Under the pieces are notes generated by a model. That model saw nothing but the letters and a program-made list of their open reading frames with translations, was not told where the DNA came from and searched no databases. The translations under genes were made by a program, and so were the position numbers. Shown piece by piece: positions 34,400-44,532 of a DNA stretch of 64,000 nt (position 1 is its first letter; each line of letters begins with the position of its first letter). The stretch is from Pirellulaceae bacterium (GTDB lineage: Bacteria > Planctomycetota > Planctomycetia > Pirellulales > Pirellulaceae): positions 1-64,000 of the forward strand of contig BPJU01000014.1 in NCBI GenBank assembly GCA_026004775.1. The letters run 5' to 3'.

Positions 34400-35809
34400 G
34401 TGAAACTGGTGAGGGTCCTGGGATTACTGGCGCTTATTGAGCAGATCTTTGTGGTGGAGGGATTGACGCCGTGGCTGATGGCCGCCGATTCTATCACGGC
34501 GGCGCGCCCCCACATCGTGGTCTTCCTATCAGACGATCATGGGCAGCTCGACTCGACACCTTATGCTGCCACGGATGTACGAACGCCCAACATGCAACGG
34601 CTGGCCGAAGCCGGGATGGTTTTTACGCACGCCTTCACTGCTTCACCCTCCTGTGCTCCCAGTCGGGCGGCGATGCTGACCGGCCTGATGCCGGCTCGCA
34701 ACGGGGCCGAGGCGAATCACACATTCAAGCGTGACGATGTGCCTTCGCTGCCCGATGTGTTGCGTAAAGCAGGCTATCAAACTGCGGCATTCGGCAAAGT
34801 AGCTCATCATGTGAGGGACGCCGCGCGGCACGGCTTCGATGTGGTCGACTCACGACACCAAGCAGCGGTGGTGGAAAAGTTCCTTCGCGAACGAGACGCC
34901 TCCCGACCTTTGTGTCTGTTTGTAGGGACACATGAGCCTCACGTGCCATGGCCAGATTTGGAAGGTTATGACCCGTCGGCGATTCGCTTGCCGCCCAACC
35001 ATGTCGACACACCGAATACGCGTGAACAGCGAGCACGCTACTACACCGACGTCACCAAGGCCGACACGCAATTGGGTGAGATACTGGACTTGGTGGACCG
35101 CTATCTGGACCGCCGCCACACGTTGATCCTTTATACCAGTGACCACGGTGCGCAATGGCCGTTCGGGAAATGGAATCTTTATGACGCCGGAATTCGCGTT
35201 CCGTTGATCGTGGCCTGGCCGGGAGTCATTCGGCCCGGAACGCGCTCGGCGGCGATGGTACAGCTTATTGACATCTTGCCGACGCTGATCGAGGTGGCTG
35301 GCGGTCAGGTGCCCCCGGGCATCGACGGGAGGTCGTTCCTGGCGGTGTTGCGCGAAGAACGTCCCACTCACCGAGAAGAAATATTCACCACGCACAACAA
35401 CGACGGCCGCATGAATGTCTATCCGATAAGAAGCATCCGCACTGCGCGGTTCAAGTACATCTTGAACCTCCATCCGGAGTGGGCACACACCACGCATATT
35501 GACCAGGGGCGAGGAAGCGGCGACGGGTGGCGCTATTTTTTGGAATGGGTTGACTATGCACGGCGTGAACCGGCCGCGGCAGCGATCGTTCGGCGGTACA
35601 ACGAGCGGCCTGACGAGGAGTTGTATGATCTGGAGCAAGATCCATACGAGTTGCACAACTTGGCTGGGGATCCAGCGTACGCTGCGATTTTGCGAAAACT
35701 GCGCGATCGCTTATCACAATGGCGAAAGGAACAGGGCGACACGGGTGAAGTGACGGTCGAGCCGCGGTTGCTCGCGAATCCAGAGGATTATCGGCCTCGT
35801 GCTCCATGA
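34400..35809 (+). CDS. Cys-type sulfatase (sulfamidase/arylsulfatase family)
   Basis: A 469-residue sulfatase, probably exported (N-terminal hydrophobic stretch VRVLGLLALIEQIFVVEG; GTG start with AAAGGG upstream). The metal-binding start HIVVFLSDDHGQLDSTPYAA and the activation motif SCAPSRAAMLTGLMPARNG (C-x-P-S-R, whose Cys becomes formylglycine) are intact. FVGTHEPHVPWPDLEGY, ILYTSDHGAQWPFGKWNLYD and the C-terminal DEELYDLEQDPYELHNLAGD complete the family pattern. The layout resembles heparan-N-sulfatase-like enzymes. Planctomycetes carry many such enzymes for sulfated polysaccharides. The substrate is not deducible. No anaerobic or FGE-type maturase is adjacent. Confidence 0.92.
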   Translation: MKLVRVLGLLALIEQIFVVEGLTPWLMAADSITAARPHIVVFLSDDHGQLDSTPYAATDVRTPNMQRLAEAGMVFTHAFTASPSCAPSRAAMLTGLMPARNGAEANHTFKRDDVPSLPDVLRKAGYQTAAFGKVAHHVRDAARHGFDVVDSRHQAAVVEKFLRERDASRPLCLFVGTHEPHVPWPDLEGYDPSAIRLPPNHVDTPNTREQRARYYTDVTKADTQLGEILDLVDRYLDRRHTLILYTSDHGAQWPFGKWNLYDAGIRVPLIVAWPGVIRPGTRSAAMVQLIDILPTLIEVAGGQVPPGIDGRSFLAVLREERPTHREEIFTTHNNDGRMNVYPIRSIRTARFKYILNLHPEWAHTTHIDQGRGSGDGWRYFLEWVDYARREPAAAAIVRRYNERPDEELYDLEQDPYELHNLAGDPAYAAILRKLRDRLSQWRKEQGDTGEVTVEPRLLANPEDYRPRAP

Positions 35810-35914
35810 TGGGTACACGGTTTCACATGTGGCACCGGCGTCCTCGCCCGTGGGGAGAAGACTGTCCATCCCAAGGAGGCCTTTGCTGCGCAGCACGCGT
35901 TCTGCACCGCTTTT

Positions 35915-35986
35915 AACCAGCATCTTGGGTGACCCACACGGCCGAGACGGCCGTGCTACGTGGGTCGGCCGAGACGGCCGTGCTAC
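35915..35986. repeat. dispersed repeat with GGCCGAGACGGCC palindromes (copy 2)
   Basis: AACCAGCATCTTGGGTGACC, then two ACGGCCGAGACGGCCGTGCTAC-type units. It is the inverted match of 11835-11906, including the unique tail. It lies between the convergent sulfatase and uvrD genes, where it could also serve as a terminator. Confidence 0.75.
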
Positions 35987-36063
35987 TCACAGCGTGGCAC
36001 AGCCATTTTTCCTGCAAGGAATGACACCAATGAACTGCTTGTACCGATACGTTTCCGATAGAC

Positions 36064-38100
36064 CTACTTTTTTTGACTTGAACCACCACGGCGATCGGTG
36101 GCCGAGCGTTTCGCTCTAGACGGCTGGCGGTCCGTGCCGGCCGAGGCAGCAGGAGCGGACCGCCCATGTTCAGCCAATCCGGTCAGCTCAAACAAAAAAC
36201 GACTCGGTATCGTCGGGCGGGGCTTTCCCCACTTGCGCCGCGTTAGCGCCAACGTGAGCGTCAACCGATCTTGAGCACGTGTGATGCCAACGTAGCACAA
36301 CCGCCGCTCCTCCTCGATCGCCCGTCCCTCGTCTTCCACCGCATGGCGATGAGGCAAAATACCCTCTTCCATTCCCACCAAGTAGACCTCGGGAAATTCC
36401 AAACCCTTAGCACTATGAAGTGTCATCAGGACGATCGCATCACGGCGTAACTGTTTTTCTTTCTGGTCGTCGAATTCACGGGCTTGCAGTGCCAGGCTAT
36501 TGAGGAAATCCGACAGCGTCCCGTCCGGCTCATGCTGTTCGTAAGCCGCCAAAGCGTTTATCACTTGCTCGACACTTCCCCACCTTTCGGCCGCTTCCTG
36601 CCCATCGGGATACTTGTGCTCCAGCGCCTGCCGGTATCCGACCTCGGCCAGCCACTCCTGGACAAGAGCGGTCAGGGAAGCCGACCGACCGTTTTCCAGC
36701 CACGATCGGAACTGGCGGATTTTGCCCACAATGCCGGCCGCTCGCGCGGCAAGGTTCCCCGCCGGCTGATCGGTAGCTGCCCGCTGGAGCGCTTCCCAAA
36801 CCGGGGCACCGCGTTCAGTGGCTTCTGCCATAAGCTTTTCGACTTGAGTGCGCGTAAAACCGGGCCAGCAGCTTTGTAGGGCACGAAGCAGCGACACGTC
36901 ATCCTGCGGAGCGTCGAGGACTCGGATGAGCGCCAGCACGTCGCGCACTTCGGCTCGATCAAAGAACGACATACTGCCGACCAGCACGTACGGCAACCTT
37001 GCCCGCCGTAGCTCAGCCTCGAACGTCCGCGGTTGTTCGTTGGTACGAAACAGGATGGCAAAGTCGCGCGGACTTTTTCCCGGCAACCTCAGCCGCCGCG
37101 CAATGTCCGCCACCACACCGGCTGCTTCGGCTTCTTCGTTGGGGAACTGTTCGATACGAGGTCTTTCGCCGCCCGCGCGGGCGGCACGCAACGTCTTTGG
37201 ATGCCGTTGTGAATTGAAGGTGATAAGACGGTTGGCCGCGGTGAGGATTGGCCCCGTCGAACGATAATTCTCTTCCAACCGTATCACCACGGCATCCGGC
37301 CAGTCTCGTGTAAACCGCAGGATATGGCTCACATCCGCCCCACGGAACCCGTAGATCGCCTGATCGTCGTCGCCCACGGCGCAAAGATTGCGATGCTTCT
37401 CGGCCAGGGCTCGTACGATTTTGTATTGCGGCTGGTTGGTGTCCTGATATTCGTCGATCAGCAAATAATCGAACCGGTCGGCTTCGATCCGCCGTACCTC
37501 GGGGAAGTTCTCGAACAGCTCCAAGGTACAAAGCAGCAAGTCATCGAAGTCAACTGCGGCGTGGGTTTTCAGTGCTTTTTGATAACGCCGGTAGGCTGCG
37601 GCGGCCAGGTGCTGCTTGTCGCTCTGTGCCAGTTCCAGCGCTTGCGTAGGACGGATGCCTCGATTTTTCCAGAAACTGATGAGAGCCAACAGATCCGCAG
37701 GGCGGAGCCGTTCCTGACCCAGGCGCAGTTCACGGAGCACCAGACGCGCAATCCTTTCCTGGTCGCTCCGGTCGTAGATGGTGAAATGCCGCGGGTACCC
37801 CAATCGTTCGATATGACGCCGCAGGATATCCAAAGCATGGGCGTGGAAGGTGGCGATGCGCGGACGGTCGGTGCGGCGGTTGCCCAACAGGGTTCGCACC
37901 CGCTCCTGCATCTCGTCGGCCGCCTTGTTGGTGAAGGTCACGGCCAGAATCCGCGAGGCCGGCGTGCCTCGCCGTATCAGCTCGGCCACCCGATACGTCA
38001 CCACGCGGGTTTTCCCCGTACCCGCGCCGGCCAGCACCAACAGCGGCCCGTCCAACGTCTGCACCGCGCGCCGTTGCGCTTCGTTCAAGGTTCCATCCAT
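36064..38100 (-). CDS. UvrD/PcrA-type superfamily 1 ATP-dependent DNA helicase
   Basis: A 678-residue 3'-5' helicase for repair and replication. Motifs run in order: NEAQRRAVQTLDGPLLVLAG, Walker A GAGTGKTRVV (about residues 25-34), AVTFTNKAADEMQERV, LLIDEYQDTN (motif II), GDDDQAIYGFRGAD (motif III), LEENYRSTGPIL (motif IV), VLMTLHSAKGLEFPEVYLVG (motif V) and RRLCYVGITRAQDRL (motif VI). It is shorter at the C-terminus than E. coli UvrD and ends in a basic Ser/Gly tail. Whether it is the functional UvrD or PcrA equivalent cannot be told from sequence alone. It is divergent from the TPR gene at 38361. Confidence 0.93.
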   Translation of the reverse strand: MDGTLNEAQRRAVQTLDGPLLVLAGAGTGKTRVVTYRVAELIRRGTPASRILAVTFTNKAADEMQERVRTLLGNRRTDRPRIATFHAHALDILRRHIERLGYPRHFTIYDRSDQERIARLVLRELRLGQERLRPADLLALISFWKNRGIRPTQALELAQSDKQHLAAAAYRRYQKALKTHAAVDFDDLLLCTLELFENFPEVRRIEADRFDYLLIDEYQDTNQPQYKIVRALAEKHRNLCAVGDDDQAIYGFRGADVSHILRFTRDWPDAVVIRLEENYRSTGPILTAANRLITFNSQRHPKTLRAARAGGERPRIEQFPNEEAEAAGVVADIARRLRLPGKSPRDFAILFRTNEQPRTFEAELRRARLPYVLVGSMSFFDRAEVRDVLALIRVLDAPQDDVSLLRALQSCWPGFTRTQVEKLMAEATERGAPVWEALQRAATDQPAGNLAARAAGIVGKIRQFRSWLENGRSASLTALVQEWLAEVGYRQALEHKYPDGQEAAERWGSVEQVINALAAYEQHEPDGTLSDFLNSLALQAREFDDQKEKQLRRDAIVLMTLHSAKGLEFPEVYLVGMEEGILPHRHAVEDEGRAIEEERRLCYVGITRAQDRLTLTLALTRRKWGKPRPTIPSRFLFELTGLAEHGRSAPAASAGTDRQPSRAKRSATDRRGGSSQKK

Positions 38101-38360
38101 AGCCCGTATCGTAATCGGCTGCGGCAGGAGACGCCAGTGGGTGGCCGATCCGCCCGTCGTGCACGCTATTGACGTCGGGCGGGCACAAAGCCTATAAGAA
38201 ACGTAACAGGTTACGCGGTCTCGACTACGGCTCGCTCCCCACCTCCGCTCTGGTGGGCGAAACGTTCACTAGCCTGTCCGAAAACCGGGTTGTGCAAAAG
38301 GCGCCATCGTTTCCAAGGCGGTTTCGCGAACGGCCGCAGCAGCAGTTACAAAGGTGAAAT

Positions 38361-39335
38361 ATGAAATCGGCACGCCGGCACGAGCTTCAAAAAAACGAAC
38401 TGGCTGACCAACTGGAAAAGTTGCTCCAATCCTTGGGGAACTATTGGAAATGGATCGGCGTCGGCGTACTGGCCGCAGGTGTCGTTCTGGTTGTGGCTAC
38501 CCTTATTGTGCAACGCCAAAGAGCGGCCGCCGGACGGGCCTGGGCCGAGTACCTGGCTGCCTCGTCAACCACCAACAGCCTGGACCGCGATCTGGCCTTG
38601 CGCGACGTTGCCAACGTCTACGCCGGCACGCCCGCTGCCCTGTGGGCCACCATCGACCAGGCGGACGCAAACCTCAACACCGGCTGCCAGTTACTTTTTC
38701 GCGCCAAAGACGAGGGGCAAAAATTACTGCGCCAGGCCATAACCGGTTACGAATTGGCCCTGGGGCAGGCCAAAGATCCTTCCCTGATCCAACGCCTCTA
38801 TTATTCGATCGGCCAAGCCCACGAAGCCTTGGGCGAATTGAAGCAGGCTCGCGAAGCCTACGAGCAAGCCAGGGCACGCGGGGAAAAAACCGCCATCGGG
38901 CTTCTGGCGAAAGAGAAGCTGGATCTGCTGGCCCGAGACGACATCGAAAAATTTTATGATTGGTTTGTGGCTCAGCGGCCGGTCGCCGCCGGTGGCTCGA
39001 CCCAGCCCAATAACCTCCTGGACCTTCCCGCCACTCCCAACATTACGCTTCCGAGCAACCCGTCCGAGAGCGGTTCACCCAGCGGCGAAAACTCACCTGG
39101 AGCGACCGAATCGCCGGCGTCGCCACCGGCCGGCTCGCCATCGGAAACACCTCCTGTTTCGGAAAAACCGGAAACACCTTCTGCGGCGCCGAACGCACCG
39201 GCGACACCGAACCCACCTTCAAGCTCGGAGGGCGCTCCACGAGGAGCTGACGCCGCCAATCCTCCGGCAGCTTCTTCTGAACCGAAAGAACCGCTCGAAC
39301 CGGGTGGGGCCGAAAGTAAATCAGAACGCCCGTAA
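38361..39335 (+). CDS. single-pass membrane protein with TPR domain and Pro/Ser-rich tail
   Basis: 324 residues. A cytoplasmic N-terminus rich in Lys/Glu (KNELADQLEKLLQSLG) precedes one transmembrane helix (WIGVGVLAAGVVLVVATLIV, about residues 33-53). A tetratricopeptide-like region follows (LLRQAITGYELALGQAKDPS, YYSIGQAHEALGELKQAREA, about 100-210), then about 110 low-complexity residues of Pro, Ser, Glu, Ala and Thr. The arrangement recalls YfgM-like ancillary proteins of the Sec/BamB periplasmic network, but the tail is unusual and the role is unknown. AAAGGTG precedes the ATG. The stop overlaps a possible start of the pseudouridine synthase gene (TAATG). Confidence 0.8.
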   Translation: MKSARRHELQKNELADQLEKLLQSLGNYWKWIGVGVLAAGVVLVVATLIVQRQRAAAGRAWAEYLAASSTTNSLDRDLALRDVANVYAGTPAALWATIDQADANLNTGCQLLFRAKDEGQKLLRQAITGYELALGQAKDPSLIQRLYYSIGQAHEALGELKQAREAYEQARARGEKTAIGLLAKEKLDLLARDDIEKFYDWFVAQRPVAAGGSTQPNNLLDLPATPNITLPSNPSESGSPSGENSPGATESPASPPAGSPSETPPVSEKPETPSAAPNAPATPNPPSSSEGAPRGADAANPPAASSEPKEPLEPGGAESKSERP

Positions 39336-39361
39336 TGATTTGGGCGGGCGGGAGGTCAGCG

Positions 39362-40420
39362 GTGAACCAAAGGGTGCCGTGTTCAACCGATGAACGGCTA
39401 CGCGCCGGTGAACCGGTCGAGCTGGTGGTGGAGCCCGGGCGCGAAGAACAACGTGTCGATCTTTTCCTGGCGGAGCATTTTCGGTGGTACAGCCGCACGC
39501 AACTACGCCAGGCCGTGGTGGCCGGGCAGGTCACGGTGGACGGAAAGGTAGTGAAGTGTTCTTTTCGCGTACGGCCCGGGCAGCGGGTGCGGATCGTGCT
39601 GCCGGAAAAGCCCCGCGAAACGCCGGCGGCCGAAAACATCCCGATCGAGGTGCTCTATGAAGACGAAGACCTGGTCGTGATCAATAAACCGGCTGGGATG
39701 GTGGTTCATCCGGCCCGGGGGCACTGGACCGGTACACTGGCCGGGGCTTTGACGTATCATTTTTCGCAACTGAGCACAGTAGGCGGCCCGACGCGCCCGG
39801 GAATCGTTCACCGCTTGGACCGAGACACCAGCGGCGTGATCGTTGTGGCCAAGAACGACCAGGCCCACATGGCTTTAACGGCCCAATTTCAGGACCGCAA
39901 GACCAAGAAAGAGTATCTTGCGCTGACGTGGGGGTGTCCGGACCGAGACCGCGATCTGATTGATGCACCGATCGGCGTCCACCCTTATCAGCGCGAAAAA
40001 ATGGCCATCCGCGCGCAGCACCCGACCAGCCGCGACGCTCAGACCTTCTACGAGGTCCTTCGCAGGTGGGAGCGGGTGGCGCTTCTGCGCGTGGTGCCCT
40101 ACACTGGACGCACTCACCAAATCCGCGTCCACCTGGAACACATCGGGTGCCCGGTTCTGTGCGATCGACTCTATAGCGGCCGAGCTCAAATCACCGAGGG
40201 CGAATTATTGGGCGGAGCCGAAGGCGGACCGGTAATACTGGCGCGCCAAGCACTCCATGCGTCACGGCTGGAATTTGCTCATCCGATGCGAGGTACTCCC
40301 GTTTCGGTCGAGGCCCCGTTGCCTGACGATATACGCCGAGCCATCCAACTGCTGGAACATACACGCCCCCCGCAGTTGCCCCCGCTGGCGGATAATTGCC
40401 GGATCCCATCTCCTCGATGA
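39362..40420 (+). CDS. RluA/RluD-family pseudouridine synthase
   Basis: About 352 residues. An S4-type RNA-binding domain (RVDLFLAEHFRWYSRTQLRQ, about residues 25-80) is followed by the catalytic domain. VLYEDEDLVVINKPAGMVVH, the active-site motif GIVHRLDRDTSGVIVVAKND (catalytic Asp in HRLD), and VPYTGRTHQIRVHLEHIGCP identify the family. RluD acts on helix 69 of 23S rRNA; this assignment is likely but other RluA paralogues are possible. GGGAGG six bases before the GTG at 39362 favours it; an ATG at 39335 overlapping the previous stop would add nine residues. Confidence 0.9.
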   Translation: MNQRVPCSTDERLRAGEPVELVVEPGREEQRVDLFLAEHFRWYSRTQLRQAVVAGQVTVDGKVVKCSFRVRPGQRVRIVLPEKPRETPAAENIPIEVLYEDEDLVVINKPAGMVVHPARGHWTGTLAGALTYHFSQLSTVGGPTRPGIVHRLDRDTSGVIVVAKNDQAHMALTAQFQDRKTKKEYLALTWGCPDRDRDLIDAPIGVHPYQREKMAIRAQHPTSRDAQTFYEVLRRWERVALLRVVPYTGRTHQIRVHLEHIGCPVLCDRLYSGRAQITEGELLGGAEGGPVILARQALHASRLEFAHPMRGTPVSVEAPLPDDIRRAIQLLEHTRPPQLPPLADNCRIPSPR

Positions 40421-40485
40421 TGTGCCGCCGGTCGCTTCGTTAAGAAAGCAAGAAGCTCCGACCGCACACCGGCTAGGCGTTCGTG

Positions 40486-41509
40486 TTAGAATTGGCTTTT
40501 CTGGATAGCTCGCCCGTCGGCTCGACCTCCCAGATACTGATAGGTGAGATAGTCGATATTGGTGCTGATAAACTGAACGCTTCCATCACCCAGCAGAAAC
40601 TGTGCGCCACCCTTGTGCCGCGAGCGGAACTCCCAAGAAAGGTTCCAGTTGGACTTGGGGAAGCACTGCGGGAACGGGTAGTTGCGCTGCTGGGCATCCG
40701 CCTGGCTGGTGGCACATGTGGTGAACGTGTTCACCGGCACCGATGTCGAAGCATGCGCGTTGCCCATGCCGTTATAGTGGAACATGCCACCCGCATGGTC
40801 ATGGCACCGCTGGAGAATCTCGCCGACCAGTATCACTTGCGAGGTGCCATCCAGAAGCGCGCTGAAGTTCATTTTCCCGTCAAAACCCATCCGGCCGAAC
40901 ACGCCAGATACGTCCTCCTCCCGCTAGGTGTTACCGTGATCGGCATTCCACGGCAACGCTTCATAATGGAACCCGGCGATCTGCATAAAAGAATTGCAGT
41001 TGCCGTCGGCTGACGGCGTGCGCTGTGATCCGAGACTACCGCAGTAGCTTGTCTGAGCCCACGCGTTGCTGAGAACCGGATCGCCCTCATCCGACGGGCA
41101 CATGGCATACGGCATGGGCGTTTGCCGCAATCGCTCGCCTGTGGCAGGATTCACAATCGAATTGTATCCGACCACGCTGAAATTCGTGCCCGGTCCGAAA
41201 TTCATGATGATCCTGTCGTACACGGTCTGCTGTTCGATAAACGGCAGGATGCGGGCCTGCCACGAAATAGCCGGAACACCCCAATTGGCACTTTGGATGT
41301 TCCAGAGTCCCCCGGGCGGCAACGTATTGGAGACATCGTGATAATTATGAAGTGCCAGACCGTATTGTTTGAGGTTATTTGAGCACTTCATCCGGCGCGC
41401 CGCCTCACGCAGCCTGCACAGCCGGCAACAACAGTGCTACCAAGATACCGATGATCGCAATGACAACCATCAGCTCGACAAGCGTAAATCCGCGGCGCAA
41501 ACGACTCAT
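40486..41509 (-). pseudogene. broken DUF1559 (prepilin-like) gene
   Basis: A damaged paralogue of the intact gene at 45210-46262. It starts [20 protein letters not shown], a type IV pilin-like methylation/cleavage signal. A one-base deletion near 41408 shifts the frame just after LPAVQAA. It then reads MKCSNNLKQYGLALHNYHDV and IIMNFGPGTNFSVVG to a TAG (complement of 40924-40926) where the intact copy has Trp (GNTWRKED). Beyond that, [12 protein letters not shown] and [14 protein letters not shown] (the C-terminal HxnDG motif of DUF1559) are still well kept, so the damage is recent. Confidence 0.85.
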
Positions 41510-41889
41510 AACGTACCCCCCAATTAAGACGTACCCACAAAACCGTACCCAAGGCCAAGAGCGGCCCACACGCCCGTAGTATATCTATAGCAGAACAGGC
41601 GTCAACTTTTTGTCAAAAAAATTTCCAGCGATTCAAACACGAACATGGCACTGATATTGCATGGGCACTTCCACCTTTCGTGGTAACAAAAATCATGCAG
41701 AGATTATTACGCCATTGTCGTTATTGTTTTTGTCCGACCGCATCGACAGCTTCCGCGGTTCGGAGAAAGTCCACAAGGGCATCGCCTGTTCAGGTTTTGG
41801 TCTCGATGACGCTCACTTACAGGGCGGAACCACGCCCGCGAAAAACGTTGCCTGCCAAGAATCGCTTAACGGCGGCACTTGGAAAAAGC
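41510..41889. other. intergenic region upstream of the broken DUF1559 gene
   Basis: About 380 bases between two reverse-strand genes. It holds a promoter candidate (41578-41605), an AT-rich stretch with runs of A and T near 41605-41625, and no supported gene. No clear terminator for the upstream TPR gene was found. Confidence 0.45.
41578..41605 (-). promoter_or_regulatory. promoter candidate for the broken DUF1559 gene
   Basis: On the reverse strand, -35 TTGACG (41605-41600) and -10 TATACT (41583-41578) are 16 bases apart, about 70 bases before the ATG at 41509. The promoter therefore appears intact even though the gene is broken. Confidence 0.5.
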
Positions 41890-44397
41890 CTACGGCTGCG
41901 GGGAACCTGCACCAGCGGTAGCCGGCGCCCTGCCTTCATTCAGGATCGGGGCAGCCTGCTCCAGAACGTCGGCTGCCTTGTTCCACACTTCAGCCAGATC
42001 GTCACGTCCCAGTTTCCCCGCAACGTCGGCCAATCGGCGCCGAATGTGGGCGTCATAGATGTTGTCGAAAGCTTGTTCGTGCAGTTTGGAGAACTCTTCA
42101 CGCAGTTTGCGAAGCTCTTCGGCTCGAGCCAATTGCTTCTGGCCTAAGTCCTGCTGTCCGGCGCGCAACAGCGCCTGAGCATAGCGGTGGGCGGTTTCGT
42201 AGTCGTTGGGTTGAAGCTGGGCAGCTCGAGCCGCCGCCGCTACGCCTTTTTCCGTTTCTCCTTGAACCAGGTAGGCATCGCTGCGCAGCAGAAGCGCACG
42301 AGCATGATCGGGGGTTTGGGAAAAAACTTGTTCGAGCAACGTAACTGCACGCTCGACGTCGCCCTGGTTGTAATAGCACTCGGCTCGAAAAACTTCTCGA
42401 TCTGGCGAAGGCACGGCCTGTTCCAGGATTTTCAGGGCCTCAGTGTAGTCTCGCTGTTTGATCAAGCACTCGGCCAGCTCCAGCAGTACCTCTTCGCGCT
42501 CCTTCTGAGGCGGCTGGCGGCGGAGACATTCCTGGTAGGCGGCGATGGCCCGGTCGAACACTTCGTAATCTTTGTTCATCAATCCCAACAGCCGCAAAGG
42601 GCGCGGATCCTCAGGCGCCAAAGCGGCCACTTGCTGCAAGTGGTATTCGGCATGGTTCACAGCTCCCAGGTCGTAGTAAATCACGGCGAGCCAGCGATGG
42701 GCATCCACGGCTTGGGGCGAAAGAGCCACGGCTTCTCGAAGTTTTGGCTCGGCCTCCAACGGCCGGTCCAGTCCGATCAACGCTTCGGCCTGCACGATGA
42801 GCGTCGCCGTACGGAGTTCCACGTCCTGGGGGAGGGCGTCCAATTTGGCAAGCGCCTCGTCGAATCGTTTCGCCTTGTTGAGCAGGGCAGCCTCCAGTAT
42901 CAAGACATAAGGTTGGTATTGGGGATACGGACGAATCAATGCCAAAAGTTGTTCGGCGCCGGGAACCAGTCCGTCGTTCACTAACCGCCAGGCACGACGA
43001 AACGTGCCGGGAACGGCTGCTTCGGCTGCGCGGCGGAATTGGGCGGCTAGCTGCGCCTGGCCCTTTTCCTGGTAATAACGCGCCATCGCCTCCAGACTCG
43101 GTTGGTGCAGAGGATCGACGCGCAAGGCGCTACGCCACCAGGTAGCTGCATCGTCGAGCAATCCTTGAGCCGCCAGAGTGTCGCCGACCAGAAAACGCAG
43201 TTCCGGGTCATTTGGCCGGGAGATGACCTGTCGCTGAAGATTGTAGAACCGTTCGGCCCGCTGCGTGATTTCGCGACTCAGTGCCAAGTGACGCTCCGCC
43301 AGTTCTGCCTTGCCGGCAGCGGCATACGACTGTCCCAGCGATTGATGCACCGCCGCGTCATGCGGCCAGACGCTCAATGCCTGCTCCAGCAGCGCAATCG
43401 CCTTGACGTGATCGCGTCGATACTGGGCGATGTCGGCTGCCAGTTTCAGGACTTTGGCCTGCGTTTCCGGGGGAAGCTCGTCGAGTTTGACTTGGGCGAC
43501 AAATTGCTCGGCCTCGTCGATCCGCCCGCCTCGATAGGCACATTCGGCACATCCCAGCAGTACTCGGGCGCTGGCCCGTCCCAGTTGACGGCAGCGGTGA
43601 AAACACTTTTCGGCCTCATCAATGCGGTTTCCACGAAGCAAGAGCGATCCTAGCAATTCCAGTGCAATCGCTTCGTTAGGCCGATACGCAAGTAGCTCTC
43701 GCAGTTGCTGCTCGGCCGAAGCAGGGTCATTAAACTCATCATACGCTTCGGCCAACATCAGCCGAGGCTGGACGGCCTGAGGTTTCCATTGTATCCAGAA
43801 GTTCAGGCATCGAATTGCTTCTTTAATGTCGTGATTTGCCCAGTATCCGTGAGCGAGAGCCTCATACACTTCTTCCGCTGCTTCATCAGACAAGCGTTGT
43901 TCGAGCAGATCCCGCAACGGTTTTTCGAAGTCGTGAAAACGCCCCACTTGGGCGTGCATAAGAAGGCGTTGACGTTCTAAATCGGCAGAGTCCCATCCGC
44001 GCGCTTCGGCTGCTCTCAATTCGGATTCGATTTTGTCCAAGTGTCCACTTCGCCGGTAGGCAACCGCGAGCCGATAGCGGGGCTCGGCCGCCTGCGGAAG
44101 TTGTCGGGCGGCGCACGAAAACCAGCCGACAGCGTCGTCAAAGCGAGATTCGATTAAAGCCTGCCGCCCACATTGCATTGCAACGGCGTAGACCAAGTGG
44201 CGATATGCCGGCGGTGCGCCGACAGCGACGATACCCAGTCCTAACACCAACAGCGCAGCACGTGCTGCCGTCCAGCGTCGCCGACCGACCGCGTGTGACA
44301 GGTCCGCGGCTGTCACCGTACGAAGAGGATTAAAAGGCTCGCGCGAAGCCTTCGATGAGCCAAGGCGGAAAGGCCATCTAATTGATGGTCGGACCAT
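41890..44397 (-). CDS. large TPR-repeat membrane-anchored protein
   Basis: An 835-residue protein with one N-terminal transmembrane helix (AALLVLGLGIVAVGAPPAYR, about residues 48-68). Long arrays of tetratricopeptide repeats fill the rest: for example ALIESRFDDAVGWFSCAARQ, LAEAYDEFNDPASAEQQL, LLEQALSVWPHDAAVHQSLG, WRSALRVDPLHQPSLEAMAR, AIAAYQECLRRQPPQKE and LYQ-like turns to the end. It ends in a charged coiled coil (AEELRKLREEFSKLHEQ) and a short Pro/Ala tail. I count at least 15 repeats by eye. It is probably a periplasmic scaffold facing outward from the membrane; partners are unknown. A downstream lipoprotein and DUF1559 gene share its strand. Confidence 0.85.
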   Translation of the reverse strand: MVRPSIRWPFRLGSSKASREPFNPLRTVTAADLSHAVGRRRWTAARAALLVLGLGIVAVGAPPAYRHLVYAVAMQCGRQALIESRFDDAVGWFSCAARQLPQAAEPRYRLAVAYRRSGHLDKIESELRAAEARGWDSADLERQRLLMHAQVGRFHDFEKPLRDLLEQRLSDEAAEEVYEALAHGYWANHDIKEAIRCLNFWIQWKPQAVQPRLMLAEAYDEFNDPASAEQQLRELLAYRPNEAIALELLGSLLLRGNRIDEAEKCFHRCRQLGRASARVLLGCAECAYRGGRIDEAEQFVAQVKLDELPPETQAKVLKLAADIAQYRRDHVKAIALLEQALSVWPHDAAVHQSLGQSYAAAGKAELAERHLALSREITQRAERFYNLQRQVISRPNDPELRFLVGDTLAAQGLLDDAATWWRSALRVDPLHQPSLEAMARYYQEKGQAQLAAQFRRAAEAAVPGTFRRAWRLVNDGLVPGAEQLLALIRPYPQYQPYVLILEAALLNKAKRFDEALAKLDALPQDVELRTATLIVQAEALIGLDRPLEAEPKLREAVALSPQAVDAHRWLAVIYYDLGAVNHAEYHLQQVAALAPEDPRPLRLLGLMNKDYEVFDRAIAAYQECLRRQPPQKEREEVLLELAECLIKQRDYTEALKILEQAVPSPDREVFRAECYYNQGDVERAVTLLEQVFSQTPDHARALLLRSDAYLVQGETEKGVAAAARAAQLQPNDYETAHRYAQALLRAGQQDLGQKQLARAEELRKLREEFSKLHEQAFDNIYDAHIRRRLADVAGKLGRDDLAEVWNKAADVLEQAAPILNEGRAPATAGAGSPQP

Positions 44398-44532
44398 GAC
44401 GATCCCGTGGCGATACCATAAAAGGGTATCAAAAAAGGCTGACGTTCCGCCAGCCTGTGGTTACTGCAACCCGAGCCCTTGCCGAACACCACCGGTATGT
44501 ACCGGCCACGCGTAACTACCCACTTCACCCGA

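Noticed and set aside
41680-42147. 155-codon forward frame
   Set aside because: It overlaps the end of the TPR gene in antisense and lacks any start signal or motif.
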